NCBI GenBank assembly: GCA_016794565.1
Contig: JAEUHQ010000061.1
Span: 1 to 64,000 of the forward strand
Direction: 5' to 3'
DNA: 64,000 nucleotides
From: Planctomycetota bacterium
GTDB taxonomy: Bacteria; Planctomycetota; UBA1135; UBA2386
A program made the position numbers and the translations under genes. Shown piece by piece: positions 54,725-63,929 of this stretch. Position 1 is the stretch's first letter. The number at the start of each line of letters is the position of its first letter. Under the pieces are notes generated by a model. The model worked only from the letters and a program-made list of their open reading frames with translations. It did not search any database and was not told where the DNA came from.

Positions 54725-55174
54725 ATGCCACCCATCACGATGCAGCCGGCGCACGAACATGCGCTGATTCCTCAACGCACGAAGGACGGTCCGCGACGCC
54801 AGCGCGGCAGCCGCGTCCTGCTCGTCGAAGACGAGCCGCTCACGGCAGAGGTGTTCGCGCGGGCACTGTCGCGCGACGGCCACGAGGTCGAGGTCGCGCG
54901 CGACGGCTTGCAGGCCCTGCGCCGCCTGCACGACCGCGCCCCGACGCTCGTCGTGCTCGACATGAGCCTGCCCACCGTCTCCGGAGCCGACGTCGTACGC
55001 CGGCTGCGGGCAGACGGGCACATCGACCTGCCCGTGGTCGTTGTGTCGGGCAGTTCGCGAGCGCAGGCGGGACTGACGTCGACGGAGCTCTGGCCGGGCC
55101 TCTGGGTCGAGAAGCCCGTCAAACCTCGCGACCTCGTGCAAGTGGTGCGCGAGTTCCTTCGCGAGTCGGACTGA
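54725..55174 (+). CDS. Stand-alone CheY-like receiver
   Basis: AAGGAG eight bases upstream supports the ATG at 54725. After a 28-residue polar head the receiver domain is complete: VLLVEDEP, phospho-acceptor Asp79 in LVVLDMSLP, VVVSGS with the conserved Ser and VEKPVKP with Lys130. There is no output domain, so it acts like CheY or Spo0F in a phosphorelay. It is 64 bases after the methyltransferase gene and convergent with the next gene. Confidence 0.92.
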   Translation: MPPITMQPAHEHALIPQRTKDGPRRQRGSRVLLVEDEPLTAEVFARALSRDGHEVEVARDGLQALRRLHDRAPTLVVLDMSLPTVSGADVVRRLRADGHIDLPVVVVSGSSRAQAGLTSTELWPGLWVEKPVKPRDLVQVVREFLRESD

Positions 55175-55186
55175 ACGCGGCCCCGG

Positions 55187-56698
55187 TCAGCGCGCGAAGC
55201 AGTGCGCGGCGAACGCCGCGATCTCCGATTCGGCGAGCGGCACGCCGAACGGCCAGGGCAGGTCGCCTTCGCCGAGCAGGGTGACGTCGCCGCGCCACGT
55301 GTCCCCGCGCGAGCGGACCCAGGCCAGCACGCTCTCGATGTTGCCGCTGCCCGCATGCCCGTGGAGGGGCCGCAGCCGGACCGCGAAGTCGCCGAGCCCC
55401 TCCAGCGCTTTCGTCGTGATGCCGCCCGAACCGAGCAGCACGAGCCCCGCCAGTCGCCGACGCAGGGAGTCGACCCGCAGTGCGGCGACGGACGCCGCCT
55501 CGCGATCGCAGACGAGCACCACCGGACGGTCCCCGGTGCGCATCACGTCCTTGCTCCGGTCGATCGCGGCCAGGAGGTGGCGCCCATAGTCGCGCCCACC
55601 GCCCGGCGACTCGAGAAACACGACGTCGAAGCCGTCGCGAACGCCGAACGCCGGCAGTTCCATGGCGAGCCACATCGGTGCCCGGCTGGCCGGCGCAATC
55701 GGCCGCGCAACGCCCGCGTCGTAGGCGGGTGTGGCGCCCGCGAGAACCACGAGCGGACGCGGTGCGTCGTCGGGCGATTCGGCGCGCAGCCGCAGCACGC
55801 AGGCGAGCGGATCCTCACCCGTCGGCAGGGCGCACGGCACGTCGCCGGTCATGCCGGACAAGACCGGCTTCCCGGCGCGCACGTTGCGCAGGGCGAGTTC
55901 GAGACGTTCGAGGTCCGCAACAGCGCGGCTTCGTCCGGCGAACGCTTCTCCGCCATGCGCCTGCGCGACCGGCGCCGCGATGCCGGCGAGGAGCGCAGCA
56001 GGCAGTTCATCTGCCGGCGCGAGATCACGCGCCGCCGCCAGCGCGGCTTCGCTGCGGGCCTGGAATCCGCGCAGCACGTGCATCGGCCAGCGAAGCACCG
56101 GATCGGCGGGGCCCGGCAGACTTCCGTCGATGCGCGTACGCACCGTGAGTTCGTAGGAGCCGTCCGCGAGCGAACCAGCCGGCACCTTGACGGACGTCCG
56201 CCCGAGTCGCACGTCGTCGCTCTCGGGATCGCTGTCGAAAGTGCCCGTCCAGACCGACTCACCGCCCTTGTCGCGCACGTCGAAGTCGAACGACACGCTC
56301 TTCGGCCGCGGCAACGCACACGGCACGAACGCGGACACGTTCACCTCGCGGCACACCTCGTTCTTCCCGTCGGGATCGGCCACCTCGGGCAGCAGGTAGA
56401 CGCACACGGCGGTCCGGTAGGCGAACGCGTCGTCCGCGGGCACGCCGCGCAACCGAGCGAGCGCCTTCGCCACGGCGGGGAATCCGAGGTGCTCGACCGG
56501 TTCGGCGAAGATGCGCGCGACATCGGTGCGCACGTCCGCAGGACGGCCGCGGAGTTCACCGAGGACGTCGAGGCGACGGCTCTCGAGATGCAGGTAGGTC
56601 CAGCGCTCGCGGTAGGCGACTCCCTGCGCCGGCGCGAACGCCGCGAACGCCGCCCAAGTCAGCGCACCGAGACAGGCGGATACGTGTCCTTCACCCAT
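55187..56698 (-). CDS. Exported alpha/beta-hydrolase-like protein
   Basis: The start at 56698 (MGEGHVSACLGALTWAAF) overlaps the upstream gene by 40 bases; it gives a plausible signal peptide ending APAQG. The N-terminal ~250 residues are unrecognised, with a beta domain (SVSFDFDVRDKGGESVWTGTF). The C-terminal half (about 280-500) has an alpha/beta-hydrolase-like layout (LVVLAGATPAYDAGVA, FDVVFLESPGGGRDYG, LVLLGSGGITTKAL). At the nucleophile turn VLVCDREAASVA replaces GxSxG, so classical hydrolase activity is unlikely. Confidence 0.6.
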   Translation of the reverse strand: MGEGHVSACLGALTWAAFAAFAPAQGVAYRERWTYLHLESRRLDVLGELRGRPADVRTDVARIFAEPVEHLGFPAVAKALARLRGVPADDAFAYRTAVCVYLLPEVADPDGKNEVCREVNVSAFVPCALPRPKSVSFDFDVRDKGGESVWTGTFDSDPESDDVRLGRTSVKVPAGSLADGSYELTVRTRIDGSLPGPADPVLRWPMHVLRGFQARSEAALAAARDLAPADELPAALLAGIAAPVAQAHGGEAFAGRSRAVADLERLELALRNVRAGKPVLSGMTGDVPCALPTGEDPLACVLRLRAESPDDAPRPLVVLAGATPAYDAGVARPIAPASRAPMWLAMELPAFGVRDGFDVVFLESPGGGRDYGRHLLAAIDRSKDVMRTGDRPVVLVCDREAASVAALRVDSLRRRLAGLVLLGSGGITTKALEGLGDFAVRLRPLHGHAGSGNIESVLAWVRSRGDTWRGDVTLLGEGDLPWPFGVPLAESEIAAFAAHCFAR

Positions 56699-57822
56699 TG
56701 CTGGAACGGAGCTTCGATCGTGAGGGGGTTCCAACCGTAGACCGCCTGCAGCACATCGCGCGAGGGCTGGCCCTTCTTCACGCCGCGGAGCAGGTCGCGC
56801 ATCTTCGCTCCGCCCTTCGTGGCGATCAGGAAGTCGACGTACGCGAACGCCATGGCATGGCCTTCGAACGTCAGCTGGTCCGTGTTCTGACTCGCGAACG
56901 ACGCGAAGGTCGGCAGCTTGCCGGCGTCGAGCAGCTGGCGAACGGGTGTGCGCCAGCGACCGCCCTTCCAGTCGGCCATCGGCTGCGTGAGCACCTCTTC
57001 GAAGCAGTAATTGAGACAGCGGCCGGTGACCTTGTCCTCGAACCAGTGCGCGAGCCCTTCGTCGATCCAGCCGTGTCCCTTGTTGCCGATGAACATGACC
57101 GGCAAGACCTCGCTGTTCAGCAGGTGCGTCACGTGGTGAACGACGTTGCGGTGCAGGGCCTCGTCATCCGGCACACTGCGCGGCTCCTGCCACATGCTGT
57201 AGACGAACTCGGGCCCCATCTGCTTCAGCCCCACGGCACCCGCGTTGCCGAATCCCGTTTCGCGGGGCCCGACGATGCCGTGGTCGTGCTGGTCGCGAAA
57301 GAGGTAGACGCGCAGCCGCCCCGGCATCTCCGTGTCGGTCAGTTCGAGCGTCTGCTGGTAGAGCGTGCGGAAGGCCTCCAGGCGCTCGCCGTAGAGGTGC
57401 ATCAGCGTGTGCGTGTCGAGCTTCTCCTTGCCGACCATCAGCGGCCTGATGGAGAAGACGAGGTCGACGTGCGGCGTCTCGAGATGCAGCAACGTCCTGT
57501 TGCCCACGGTCTCGTCGACCGCCTTGCGCCGCTTGTCGAGCCACTCGCGCGCGAGTCGCTGTCGCTCCGCGAGCGCGCTCTCGACGGACGGATTGACGCA
57601 CTGTTTGCAGTCGACGGCGAGAGCCCCGCCGCACGCCTTGCACTCGGTGGCGACGCTGCAGAACTTCGTGCCCGGTCCCTCTTCCTGCGCGAAGAGCTTC
57701 CCGTGCTTGGAGCACGCGAACGAGCCGTGGTTGTTGCACGCGCGGCAGGTGACGACGTCCTGCGCCGCGACGAACGTGGTGAGCGCACACAGCGCCGCGC
57801 CGAACGGGATCGATCGGACCAT
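56659..57822 (-). CDS. Exported pseudo-gluzincin with cysteine-rich zinc-finger head
   Basis: After a signal peptide (MVRSIPFGAALCALTTFVAA) there is a DnaJ-like cysteine array (Cys26, 29, 37, 55, 61, 64, 72, 75; CRAC, CKAC, CKQC) and then a gluzincin-like domain. Where HExxH is expected the sequence is HHVTH (229-233), with WIDEGLAHWFED (Glu255) as the third ligand. His in place of the catalytic Glu means it may bind zinc but lacks the general base. 387 residues. The function could be binding rather than hydrolysis. Confidence 0.65.
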   Translation of the reverse strand: MVRSIPFGAALCALTTFVAAQDVVTCRACNNHGSFACSKHGKLFAQEEGPGTKFCSVATECKACGGALAVDCKQCVNPSVESALAERQRLAREWLDKRRKAVDETVGNRTLLHLETPHVDLVFSIRPLMVGKEKLDTHTLMHLYGERLEAFRTLYQQTLELTDTEMPGRLRVYLFRDQHDHGIVGPRETGFGNAGAVGLKQMGPEFVYSMWQEPRSVPDDEALHRNVVHHVTHLLNSEVLPVMFIGNKGHGWIDEGLAHWFEDKVTGRCLNYCFEEVLTQPMADWKGGRWRTPVRQLLDAGKLPTFASFASQNTDQLTFEGHAMAFAYVDFLIATKGGAKMRDLLRGVKKGQPSRDVLQAVYGWNPLTIEAPFQQWVKDTYPPVSVR

Positions 57823-57878
57823 CGCCGGAGAAGGGTAGCGAACGCGCACCGCAGCGGCACTCCCCCGGCGCGCCGCGA

Positions 57879-58736
57879 TCAGGGCACCTGCAGTGTCTTG
57901 TGCACCTGCGGCAGGACCCGAACGTCGAACTGCTGGCGGACGGCCGTGGCCACGAATCGTTCGAGATCCTGGCGCGGCAACGTGCGGGTCACGGTGCCGA
58001 ACGGCGTGACGGGCTGCAGCACGAGCACGATGCGTTCGCGCAGAGGCTGGAGATCGGCGAGCGCGGCCTCGAGACCGGCATCGCCGACGCGGTCCGTGAG
58101 CACGATCTTCACGTCGACCGTGGCGCCGCGGCGAAGGGCGATCTCGCAGCACTGGCGATGCCGCGGGCCGAACGACGCTCCGGGAACCAACGCCAGCGCG
58201 GCATCGACGGGTGCACCGAGCGTCTCCGGCAGCTTGTAGTCGGCGCTCAGGTGATCGACCTGGTCGATGCACTTCGCGAGCGCCTCCGGATGGACCGCCG
58301 CCGTCTCGAGGTGCACGCGCATGCCCTTGTCGCGGACGAGCCGGCCGAACTCGCGGACGAACTCCGGGAACACGAGCGGCTCGCCGCCGGTGACGCTGAC
58401 GCGCGGCGCGCGAGCACCCGGTTCGTTCGCGGCAACGACGAGGCGCACGAGTTCCGCGGCACGGACGGCGGACGAGGGATTCGGCTCCTGCTGATCGCGC
58501 ACGCCGAGCCGCACCGGGAAGCGCGCCGGCGCCGCGTAGCTGTGCGGCGTGTCGCAGTAGAGACAGCGCAGAGGGCACGTCGCGACGCGGAGGAACGTCA
58601 TCGGCATGCCGACGAAGCGCCCCTCGCCCTGCACCGAGTGGAACACCTCGATCAGGGGAGCCTTTGCCGAACGGATGGCGCCGTCGTCGCGGCGCTCGGC
58701 CTGCTGCAGCCCTTGCAGCGCGCGCTTCAGGTCCAT
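57879..58736 (-). CDS. queE: 7-carboxy-7-deazaguanine synthase
   Basis: This radical SAM enzyme converts 6-carboxytetrahydropterin to 7-carboxy-7-deazaguanine in queuosine/deazapurine synthesis. The [4Fe-4S] motif is CPLRCLYC (Cys54, 58, 61), preceded by IEVFHSVQGEGRFVGMP and followed by the GGEP motif (VTGGEPLVFPEF). 285 residues is longer than the compact QueE forms because of a ~25-residue head and C-terminal tail. The queuosine partners are not in the window. It starts seven bases after the aminotransferase stop. Confidence 0.92.
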   Translation of the reverse strand: MDLKRALQGLQQAERRDDGAIRSAKAPLIEVFHSVQGEGRFVGMPMTFLRVATCPLRCLYCDTPHSYAAPARFPVRLGVRDQQEPNPSSAVRAAELVRLVVAANEPGARAPRVSVTGGEPLVFPEFVREFGRLVRDKGMRVHLETAAVHPEALAKCIDQVDHLSADYKLPETLGAPVDAALALVPGASFGPRHRQCCEIALRRGATVDVKIVLTDRVGDAGLEAALADLQPLRERIVLVLQPVTPFGTVTRTLPRQDLERFVATAVRQQFDVRVLPQVHKTLQVP

Positions 58737-58743
58737 CGCCCGA

Positions 58744-59919
58744 TCACGCGAACTGACGCGCCAGGTCGTTCAGCACGTCGATGCCGCGCTGCAGCACCGC
58801 ATCCTCGGCGGCGAACGAGATCCGGAAGTGCGTGTCGCGCGCGGAGAACGACTTGCCCGGCACGATGAGCAGCTTCTGCTGCAGCGCCGCCTGCAGGAAC
58901 TTCGCGCCGTCGACCGGCGCACCGTTCACGACGGGCAACTGCGGAAACGCGTAGAACGAACCCTCCGGCGCCCGGAGGCCGTACACGGGATGCAGCGACC
59001 GCGTCACCAGGTCGCGCTTGTGCAGGTACTCCGTGTGCCTCGGCCGCAAGTCGATCCTCGGGATCGCCTCGAGCAGCGCGTGCTGGAACGGCGCCGGCGC
59101 ACAGACGAACGAGAACTGCTGCAGCGTCTTCATCGCGTCGAGCACCGCTGCGGGACCCGTCGCATAGCCCATGCGCCAGCCGGGAATGCCGTACGTCTTG
59201 CTGTACCCGCCGAGCTGGATGCAGCGGTCGGCGTAGGTCACCGGCGACGCGTAGTCGTCGACGTAGCAGAAGAAGTCGTAGATCTCGTCGCTGACGACGT
59301 ACGCGCCGCAGCGGTTCGCGATGCGGCAGACGCCCTCGATCTCGGCACGCGTGAGGACACCGCCGGTCGGGTTGCTCGGCGAATTGACGAACACGATCTT
59401 CGTCCGCTCGCTGCACATCCGTTCGATCTCGTCGAGATCGACCGAGAATCGGCCGCCGGGGCGCTTCGGGTAGACGTCGTAGTAACGCACGTTCGCGCCG
59501 CAGAGCGCCGCGAGGTGGCGGTACATCACGAAGCCGGGATCCGGCAGCAGGATCTCGTCACCCGGATCCAGCAGGCACTGGAACGTGAGCACGAGACCGC
59601 CGGAGACTCCCGCCGTGAGCAGGCAGGTCTCCGGACGACGCCCGTGGCGATGCTCGATGTCCGCGAGGATCGCGGCGTTCAGCTCGGGCAGGCCCTGCGT
59701 CACCGTGTAGCGGTTCTTGCCGTCGCGGATCGCGCGACACGCCGCTTCCACGAGTTCGACCGGCGGATCGTAGTGAGGCTGCCCGATCGACAGGTTGATC
59801 GGATCCTCCATCGTCGCCATGAGCTCGAAGATGCGGCGGATGCCGCTCGGCTCGATGCCCTGCACGCGCGCGGAGAGCGACGCGCCCGGCCGACCGGAAC
59901 CTTGGGGAGCGTTCGCCAC
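58744..59919 (-). CDS. Class I/II pyridoxal-phosphate aminotransferase
   Basis: The 391-residue protein is fold type I with the PLP lysine in GGYSKTYGIPGWRMGY (Lys241), VNSPSNPTGG (179-188), SDEIYDFF (210-217) and the C-terminal HFRISF arginine. It resembles aspartate/aromatic aminotransferases of the AspC-like type. The start is a GTG without a Shine-Dalgarno sequence. Its exact amino donor cannot be read from sequence. It precedes queE by seven bases, so the two are co-transcribed. Confidence 0.9.
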   Translation of the reverse strand: MANAPQGSGRPGASLSARVQGIEPSGIRRIFELMATMEDPINLSIGQPHYDPPVELVEAACRAIRDGKNRYTVTQGLPELNAAILADIEHRHGRRPETCLLTAGVSGGLVLTFQCLLDPGDEILLPDPGFVMYRHLAALCGANVRYYDVYPKRPGGRFSVDLDEIERMCSERTKIVFVNSPSNPTGGVLTRAEIEGVCRIANRCGAYVVSDEIYDFFCYVDDYASPVTYADRCIQLGGYSKTYGIPGWRMGYATGPAAVLDAMKTLQQFSFVCAPAPFQHALLEAIPRIDLRPRHTEYLHKRDLVTRSLHPVYGLRAPEGSFYAFPQLPVVNGAPVDGAKFLQAALQQKLLIVPGKSFSARDTHFRISFAAEDAVLQRGIDVLNDLARQFA

Positions 59920-59958
59920 GCGGGACTCGACGGGAGGAATGGGACCCGACGGAGCGAG

Positions 59959-60249
59959 CTACTTCTTCGCGGGCGCGGCCTTCGCCGCGGGAGCCGCGGC
60001 CTTCGCAGCCGGGGCCGCTGCGCCGCCTGCCGGAGCGGCCCCGCCGGCCGCGGGCTTCGCCGCGCCGTCGTCGGCCTTCTTCTTCGCCTTCACCTTGAAC
60101 GAGGTGCGTACTTTCCGCAGGCCCTCGACGCGGTCTCCTTCCTTCCAGCGACCCGCCTTCTTCAGTGCGGCGATGCGCTCGGTGCGCGTCCAGACGTTGC
60201 GTTGTCCTCCGGCGGCGCCGGCGAGCTTCAGACTACTGTGGATCGACAT
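59959..60249 (-). CDS. PVC-group small basic protein with Ala/Pro/Lys tail
   Basis: Residues 1-50 (MSIHSSLKLAGAAGGQRNVW, then TRTERIAALKKAGRWKEGDR and GLRKVR) match the small basic protein conserved in Planctomycetota, Verrucomicrobiota and Chlamydiota, thought to be nucleic acid or ribosome associated. Unlike short family members it has a ~45-residue tail of Lys, Ala, Pro and Gly (KAKKKADDGAAKPAAGG onward) that resembles histone H1-like tails and could bind nucleic acid. It is strong support for the phylum assignment. Confidence 0.85.
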   Translation of the reverse strand: MSIHSSLKLAGAAGGQRNVWTRTERIAALKKAGRWKEGDRVEGLRKVRTSFKVKAKKKADDGAAKPAAGGAAPAGGAAAPAAKAAAPAAKAAPAKK

Positions 60250-60285
60250 GGCAGTGCGGGTTCGGCAGCAAAAGGGGCGAGGAGT

Positions 60286-60912
60286 CTAGCGGATCGGCAT
60301 CGATTTGGGCCAGTCCTCGGCACCGTCTTTTCGATAGTGCACGAACATCTCGTCCGGTGCGTCCTCGGGCAGCCCGCGCAGCCGCTCGCGAGTCATCGAC
60401 TCCGACGCCCCGCCGTCGTGGTAGACGGCGACCACCCACAGGGGCCCCCCGCTGGACGGATACTCGTACGGGCGGGCATTCGGCAATTGGCGCGCCTTCA
60501 GCCAGTCGCTCAGGGTCTTCGCCCGCAGCTTCGCTTCGTCGGGGACGAGGCCGGGATACGCCGCGACGATGAACGCGGCGTTCGTCAACGGCCGCGCATC
60601 GAAGTCCGACAGCACCGCCGGTGCGACCGGCCCGTTGCCGCCGTTCGCGTTGAGTTCGGCGCCCTTCGTGGACTGCCCGCTCGTCGCGTTGCCGACCAGG
60701 TAACCGGCGCCGAAGCACGCGACGGCGGCGCCGAGGGCGATCCACCCGGACACCATGGAGCCGCGCGATGCGCGCGTCTCGCCGCGCCGGGTGTGGCTCG
60801 AGCGCCCCACGCCGACGAACTGGAGAACGGCGCCGCCGAGATGGCGCAGCGTCGGCAGGAAACCGGACGACCGACCGCGATACTGCCCGCGCGAACCGAG
60901 CAGCAGCGCCAT
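60286..60912 (-). CDS. Membrane protein with possible SPOR-like domain
   Basis: The ATG at 60912 is chosen; a GTG at 60930 would add six residues. The 208-residue product has a membrane helix near residues 55-78 (VSGWIALGAAVACFGAGYLVG), a short linker and a ~90-residue C-terminal domain with AFIVAAYPGLVPDEAKLRAKTLSDWLK, NARPYEYPSSGGPLWVVAV and a GGxxxSM turn, resembling a SPOR domain (peptidoglycan-strand binding). The assignment is by pattern only. A cell wall role is inference. Confidence 0.6.
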   Translation of the reverse strand: MALLLGSRGQYRGRSSGFLPTLRHLGGAVLQFVGVGRSSHTRRGETRASRGSMVSGWIALGAAVACFGAGYLVGNATSGQSTKGAELNANGGNGPVAPAVLSDFDARPLTNAAFIVAAYPGLVPDEAKLRAKTLSDWLKARQLPNARPYEYPSSGGPLWVVAVYHDGGASESMTRERLRGLPEDAPDEMFVHYRKDGAEDWPKSMPIR

Positions 60913-61088
60913 GTCGCTTGCTTTGCGAACCACGAAACACCCCCGCGCCCCCGCCGGGGACGCCTGACCGAGGACCGGAACGAGATGCCGCGCACTCCCC
61001 GACCGAGGGGCGGGCGCAGGTGCGGCCGACCGAGCCGCAGGAGGGGCGACGGTAGCGAACGCGGCGGTCGCGCGCAACGCCGCGGCGT

Positions 61089-63929
61089 TCAGTCCGCCGC
61101 GAGGTTGCGCAGCATCGCGAGGACCTGCGGTTTCGCATCCGTGGACGCCGCACCGAGCCCGGCGCGCGCCGCGGCCTTCGCTTCGTCCGCGCGGCCGCGG
61201 CGCGAGAGCGTCGTCGCGAGCAACAGCGCCTGCTCGGTGCCGTCGAGCTGGTGCGACTCCTGCCACGCGACCGCCTGGCGACAGAGCCGCTCGAGTTCGT
61301 CGAGGTCGGCATCGGCTTCCTTCTGCAACACCAACGCGAGCAACCACGCAGCCCAGTGCTGCTGCGGATCGATCGTGAGACAGCGGCGGAACGCGGCGAT
61401 GGCGCCAGCACGGTCGCCCTTGCCCGCGAGTTCGACGCCCCGCGCTTCGCACCGCCGCCAGACGGCCTGCAACTGCGCCCGGATCCCGGCCGAATCGAAG
61501 TCCTTCGGCGCGAGTTCGAGGCAACGCAACCACGCCGCCGCCGCGCCTTCGTCGTCGCGCTGCAGGATCCGCTGGTAGCCGAGATCGGCGAGGCAGTCGA
61601 CGAGCTGGCGACGCGCGTCGTCGAAGTCGGGCAGCACGCGGAACGCGGTCTCGAGGTGATCGAGCGCTCGCGGCAGGTCGCGCTCCTGCCGCAGAAGTCG
61701 CCCGAGCACGAGGTGCGCCTTCGCCTCCTTCGGGTTGTAGGCGAGCGCCCGATCGACGATCCGTCGCACGTCGGACGGCTTCGTCGACGAGTCGCCGAGC
61801 TTGTCGTACGCGGTCCCGACGAGCAGGTTCGCCAGCACGCGAGCGCTGTCGGCGTCGTCGGGCCGCACCTTCATGTACGCTTCGAGGTGCAGGATCGCGT
61901 CGTCGAGGCGCCCCTGCCCGGCCAGCGCCATCGCGTATTCCTGGCGCAACGACGGATCGGGCCGATGCGCGAGCCCCTTCTTCGCATACTCCGCGGCCTC
62001 GGCGAAACTCTCGCGATCGCGCAGGAGCCGCGACGCACCCAGCCAGGCGTCGACGCAGTCGGGTTGCGCGTCCTGGGCGAGGCGGTAGTTGCGCAGCGCC
62101 GGCAGCACACGGTCGCGCACGCGCTCCCAAGCAGCCTGAGCACAGAGGAGACCCGCGTGCCGCGGGTTCTTCTGCAGTGCAGCGCCGAGCGTCGCATCGG
62201 CGGCGCGGCCGCGCGGATCGTCTTCGGGCAGCCATCGCATGCCCAGCTCACCGGCGCGCTGCTGGAGGTCGCGGACGACCGCCGCGAGATCGCGCATCGC
62301 ACCGAACGCGACGACGTCGGGGTGATCCGGAATCAGCTCCTTCGCCTGCTTCCACGCGTCCTCGGCCCCCGCGGTGTCACCCGCGAGTTGCAGCGGCTCG
62401 AACGCGGCGAGGCGTGCGGCGAGCAGCAGCGCGCGCGCCTCGGCGAGTCTCTTCTCACCGGTCTCCCGGGCGAGCTGCGCCGCGGCTGCGGCGATCGCGG
62501 CGCGCGCCTCCACCGCAGCCACGGAATAGTCCGCCTCGCGCATCGCGATCTGCACGAGGAGCTGGCGGGCGCGCAGTTCGTGCACCGGATACCGCGCAGC
62601 CTTCACGGCTGCGACGAGGTGCCGGCGCAGCGCCGCGACATCGGCCGGGCCGCGTTTCACGAGCGCATAGACGAGGTTCAGGTGCGCGACGGCGTTCTGG
62701 TCCTCGACCGCGAGGCTCGACTGCCACAGTGCCTCGTCGTCGCGGAAGTCGTGGGCGCGGGCGCCACAGACGAACGCGAGCGGCACCGCGAGGGCGGCCG
62801 CGGCCACGACGCCGCGCGGCCCCAAGACGAGCCGCGCCGCCGCCGCGATCGCGAGCGCGGCCCCGGGAATCGCGAGATACAGATATCGATCGGCGGCCGC
62901 GATCGACGATCCCGGATACGCGGTGTTGAAGGGCAGGAGCGCGACGAGGAACGCGCCGACACCGAACGCCACGAAACGCACGCGCGGCCGCACGAACCCG
63001 GCGGCGACGACGAGCGCGAGCAGCAGGGCCACCGCGGTCCCCTGCACGGCCGCCGCGCGGAAGCGCGCCATCGTGTCCACCTCCGGATAGAGCACGTTGA
63101 GACCGCTCGGCCACAGCGAGATCGCCGCGTAGTGGAGCAGCGCGCCCGGCGCCTGCGGCAACCGTTCGACGACACTGCCTGCGACCAGCGTGCCCTCGGC
63201 GGCGGCGATCGTCTGATGGTGCCACGCGATCGGCCCGACGACGGCGGCCACGACGAGTGGCAGCAGGAAGCGACGCCGTTCGCCGGGCACGACCCAGCAC
63301 ACGAGCAGCGCCAGGAACGGCAGCACGACCGCGGTCGGCTTTGCGTACATCGCGAGAGCGGACGCGACCACGGCACCGAACACCGGCAGCGCGCTGCCGC
63401 GGCGGCACCACGTCACGACGAACCACAGCGCCGCGAACGTGAAGAGTCCCGACAGCAGGTCCTTGCGCCCGCTGACCCACGCGACCGATTCGGCGAGCGC
63501 CGGGTGGACGAGGAACAGCGCCCCCACGACGTGCGCGACGCCGGTCCCTGCGCCGAGCGCGCGCACGAAGCGCACCAGGACGATCGCCGCGAGGCCGTGC
63601 AGCAGTATCGCGTGGAGATGCGCCCAGAACGGTGCGGCGCCCGCGAGTTGCCAGTCGAGCCACAACGACGCGTGGGCGACGGGCAGCCACGCGTTCGCGA
63701 TCGGCCGCGACGGATCGAACACCGCTGCCAGCCCGTCGCGGAACACGTCGTTGCCGGCGCCGAAGAAGAACGCGTCGTCGAAGTCGAGGAACCGGGCCGG
63801 CAACGCGGCGGGCAGGTAGACGACGAGCGCGAGCGACACCATCACGATCGCCGTGTGCCACACGCGATCGCCGAACGCCGGAGGCGCGGGGCCACGCTCG
63901 CGCACCGAGGTTTCGCCGGTTCCGTTCAT
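61089..63929 (-). CDS. TPR-fused GT-C-type membrane glycosyltransferase-like protein
   Basis: The first ~400 residues contain about 11 membrane helices with the acidic loop LDFDDAFFF (Asp51, Asp52) after helix 1, and AESVAWVSGRKDLLSGLF, the arrangement of GT-C enzymes that use lipid-phosphate sugars (as in eukaryotic TMTC protein O-mannosyltransferases). The rest is TPR repeats, for example FAEAAEYAKKGLAHRPDPSL, AILHLEAYMKVRPDDADS and AIAAFRRCLTIDPQQHWAAW. 946 residues. The activity is not proven; it could also be a scaffold. Confidence 0.75.
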   Translation of the reverse strand: MNGTGETSVRERGPAPPAFGDRVWHTAIVMVSLALVVYLPAALPARFLDFDDAFFFGAGNDVFRDGLAAVFDPSRPIANAWLPVAHASLWLDWQLAGAAPFWAHLHAILLHGLAAIVLVRFVRALGAGTGVAHVVGALFLVHPALAESVAWVSGRKDLLSGLFTFAALWFVVTWCRRGSALPVFGAVVASALAMYAKPTAVVLPFLALLVCWVVPGERRRFLLPLVVAAVVGPIAWHHQTIAAAEGTLVAGSVVERLPQAPGALLHYAAISLWPSGLNVLYPEVDTMARFRAAAVQGTAVALLLALVVAAGFVRPRVRFVAFGVGAFLVALLPFNTAYPGSSIAAADRYLYLAIPGAALAIAAAARLVLGPRGVVAAAALAVPLAFVCGARAHDFRDDEALWQSSLAVEDQNAVAHLNLVYALVKRGPADVAALRRHLVAAVKAARYPVHELRARQLLVQIAMREADYSVAAVEARAAIAAAAAQLARETGEKRLAEARALLLAARLAAFEPLQLAGDTAGAEDAWKQAKELIPDHPDVVAFGAMRDLAAVVRDLQQRAGELGMRWLPEDDPRGRAADATLGAALQKNPRHAGLLCAQAAWERVRDRVLPALRNYRLAQDAQPDCVDAWLGASRLLRDRESFAEAAEYAKKGLAHRPDPSLRQEYAMALAGQGRLDDAILHLEAYMKVRPDDADSARVLANLLVGTAYDKLGDSSTKPSDVRRIVDRALAYNPKEAKAHLVLGRLLRQERDLPRALDHLETAFRVLPDFDDARRQLVDCLADLGYQRILQRDDEGAAAAWLRCLELAPKDFDSAGIRAQLQAVWRRCEARGVELAGKGDRAGAIAAFRRCLTIDPQQHWAAWLLALVLQKEADADLDELERLCRQAVAWQESHQLDGTEQALLLATTLSRRGRADEAKAAARAGLGAASTDAKPQVLAMLRNLAAD

